Positions 62,822 through 64,000 of a stretch of DNA of 64,000 nucleotides are shown here, piece after piece. The stretch spans positions 44,344 to 108,343 of the forward strand of contig KE351647.1 of the NCBI GenBank assembly GCA_000415185.1, written 5' to 3'. The first letter of the stretch is position 1. Each line of letters starts with the position of its first letter. The DNA comes from Enterococcus faecalis 13-SD-W-01 (GTDB lineage: Bacteria; Bacillota; Bacilli; Lactobacillales; Enterococcaceae). A program made the position numbers and the translations under genes. The notes under the pieces are model-generated. The model saw nothing but the letters and a program-made list of their open reading frames with translations, ran no database searches and was not told the DNA's origin.

Positions 62822-63373
62822 TTAACTGCTTTTCTGTTTATATGTTCTTTCCAGCTTTGACGAATGCGTATCAAAAGAAAACATCTTCATGACTTTGAGA
62901 TAATCTTCTTTTGAAAAGTAGTTCCCTTTATATAAAATATCGTACGTATCGCCATCTTCATTAAAAATATAATCGGCTGCTTTGAATCCGTTTCGGAAAT
63001 AAAATTCCTGCCTCCGTACTCTTTGCGGATAATTCTCAAAGCGTTCAGCTACTTGTTCAATGTTCAGCATCACTGTATTCTCAGGAAATTCCTTACAGAT
63101 CCAATCCAAAATCTTCTTGCCGTATCCTTTTGACTGTTTGCTTTCTTCAATGGCCAAATAATAGACAAAAGTTGTTTTGTTTTGATGGATCAAATACGCA
63201 AAGCCGCAAAATTCCTCCTGGTCGAAAAACGCATAGAAGTCTACTTCTTTTTTTCGTGCCATCGCCATCAAAAACCACACTGGAAGCTTTTCATTCTTTG
63301 GAAAAGCTGTTTGATATGTCTTGATGACCCTCTCATACTCTGGTAAATCTTGTGTTACTATCTTAACACGCAC
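62822..63373 (-). CDS. GNAT family N-acetyltransferase
   Basis: A 183-residue acetyltransferase. The acetyl-CoA loop is QSKGYGKKILDW (about 80-91), preceded by the strand TTFVYYLAI and followed by RQEFYFRNGFKAADYIF. The N-terminal WFLMAMARKKEVDFYAFFDQEEFCGFAYLI is shared with many Firmicute GNATs. Substrate unknown. It stands alone with its own terminator. Confidence 0.85.
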   Translation of the reverse strand: MRVKIVTQDLPEYERVIKTYQTAFPKNEKLPVWFLMAMARKKEVDFYAFFDQEEFCGFAYLIHQNKTTFVYYLAIEESKQSKGYGKKILDWICKEFPENTVMLNIEQVAERFENYPQRVRRQEFYFRNGFKAADYIFNEDGDTYDILYKGNYFSKEDYLKVMKMFSFDTHSSKLERTYKQKSS

Positions 63374-63517
63374 ATTTCCACCTGCCCTATCTCTAAAATA
63401 ATCGATGTTACATTTCCGTTTGATGTGCTTGTCTGATTCTAGAATACCCGCTCCTCATTAGGGTTTCCACTTATCAGCCTTGCTTCTTATAACTTTCTTA
63501 AACATTGGATGTATTTT

Positions 63518-63546
63518 TTGCAAGCGCTAACAAAATATGCTATTCT
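63518..63546 (+). promoter_or_regulatory. Promoter overlapped by a perfect cre site
   Basis: TTGCAA (63518-63523) and TATTCT (63541-63546) with a 17-bp spacer. TTGCAAGCGCTAACA (63518-63532) fits every fixed position of the cre consensus WTGNAANCGNWNNCW and covers the -35, so CcpA should repress this promoter in the presence of good sugars. Confidence 0.75.
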
Positions 63547-63552
63547 ATGAAT

Positions 63553-63933
63553 GTAAGGAAGGGAGATAACATCAAATAAGTTGAAGAATTTCTCGATGAA
63601 GTAAAATAGGCAAACAAAGTTGTTAGAAGTACAAGTTTCACCAATGCTATACGTGTGAGGTATGACTTTACAAATAGTGAATGCGTAAAAGAGTTCCAAT
63701 GTGAAAACAAACGAACAAGAAACAGATACGTAACAAGAAATATCTGAACATTGAACAACAAAAGAAAGATGTTTCAAAGTGTTGAAGATGTAACGAAAAC
63801 AAAATTTTTGTTTATACAGAAGAAATTCAACTAGGTACTTTGCATGTATACTAGAAAGAACCAATCATTCAACTTATTCGAATCCTTCCGAGACACAGGG
63901 AGTCAGGCTTATCGAGAGCCTGGCTCTTTTTTT
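63553..63933 (+). ncRNA. Putative CcpA-controlled non-coding RNA
   Basis: About 380 nt between the cre-overlapped promoter and a strong intrinsic terminator (GAGTCAGGCT / AGCCTGGCTC, 63900-63926, then seven T). No frame of useful length with an SD is present; the longest candidate starts are followed by stops within a few codons. The sequence is A-rich on the plus strand with several AAGAAA and AACAAG stretches, which would leave much of it single-stranded. It lacks the GAGGAAAGUCC core of RNase P and the ends of tmRNA. I do not recognise a family. Confidence 0.55.
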
Positions 63934-63961
63934 GCCTAAAATCAAATTGGTTAACATCAAA

Positions 63962-63995
63962 AAAACGCAAAACAGACTTCCCTGTTTTGCGTTTT
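63962..63995. terminator. Bidirectional terminator at the window edge
   Basis: AAAACGCAAAACAG pairs perfectly with CTGTTTTGCGTTTT around a 6-nt loop. On the minus strand it probably ends a gene lying beyond the window. Confidence 0.75.
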
Positions 63996-64000
63996 TTTTT

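Noticed and set aside
63487..63864. 125-residue minus-strand frame opposite the putative RNA
   Set aside because: Composition is Phe/Cys/Ser-rich as expected of the complement of A-rich RNA, with no SD; the plus strand has a promoter and terminator that explain the region better.
63553..63933. RNase P RNA, tmRNA or 6S RNA
   Set aside because: None of the conserved core sequences of RNase P or tmRNA are present, and the length and lack of one long central bulged helix do not fit 6S RNA.

Overview
The window looks like a chromosomal segment of an Enterococcus, most likely the E. faecium group. Evidence: low-GC Firmicute gene style with strong AAGGAGG-type ribosome binding sites, a WxL/DUF916 cell-surface locus, a Qnr-like pentapeptide protein resembling the enterococcal EfsQnr/EfmQnr family, a mevalonate-pathway operon, an infC-rpmI-rplT operon with an L20-type leader, and adhE with Rex operators. 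The species call is inference from gene content; no database search was done. No tRNA, rRNA, CRISPR array, insertion sequence or prophage was seen.

Layout. 1-510: three tandem copies of an RNA-like element with long hairpins whose stems co-vary between copies. 0.5-2.3 kb: MarR regulator, PaiA-like acetyltransferase and a B3/4-domain protein. 2.4-5.4 kb: a four-domain chitin-active LPMO preceded by an Mga-type regulator that is frameshifted here. 5.7-13.8 kb: a WxL surface complex (DUF916 protein, small WxL, 1709-residue repeat-bearing large WxL, small LPKTS-anchored protein) with a divergent MerR regulator and a textbook 19-bp-spacer MerR promoter. 13.9-17.7 kb: threonine import and catabolism (APC permease, SDR threonine dehydrogenase, Kbl). 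19.3-24.5 kb: a LytTR/GHKL two-component system convergent with a two-ABC-transporter operon. 24.6-27.0 kb: a small AT-rich accessory cassette (Nudix hydrolase, Abi_2/HEPN protein, a coding remnant) bounded by two identical 26-bp terminator hairpins, one of which is the rplT terminator. 27.0-35.2 kb: infC-rpmI-rplT, qnr-like gene, NTF2-like lipoprotein, deoxynucleoside kinase, and mvaK1-mvaD-mvaK2-fni.

35.2-53.8 kb: a Zn alcohol dehydrogenase with its MerR regulator, then a catabolic super-locus. A TRAP transporter (dctPQM) and a cytoplasmic GH105 unsaturated-uronyl hydrolase would import and split an unsaturated uronate-rhamnose disaccharide. KduI, KduD, KdgK and KdgA take the uronate to pyruvate and glyceraldehyde-3-phosphate. 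RhaM, RhaA, RhaB, RhaD and FucO take the rhamnose to DHAP and 1,2-propanediol. Two AraC proteins and an IclR protein are the local regulators, and cre-like sites at several promoters suggest catabolite repression. No secreted polysaccharide lyase is present, so the cell may scavenge pectin (rhamnogalacturonan-I) fragments released by others.

54-64 kb: an anchorless LRR surface protein, adhE with two Rex boxes, yajC-tgt, a 58-residue small protein, a DUF975 membrane protein, a GNAT acetyltransferase, and a ~380-nt putative non-coding RNA whose promoter is overlapped by a perfect cre (CcpA) site. The most promising undescribed items are the tandem RNA elements, the CcpA-controlled RNA, and the TRAP-based rhamnogalacturonan locus.
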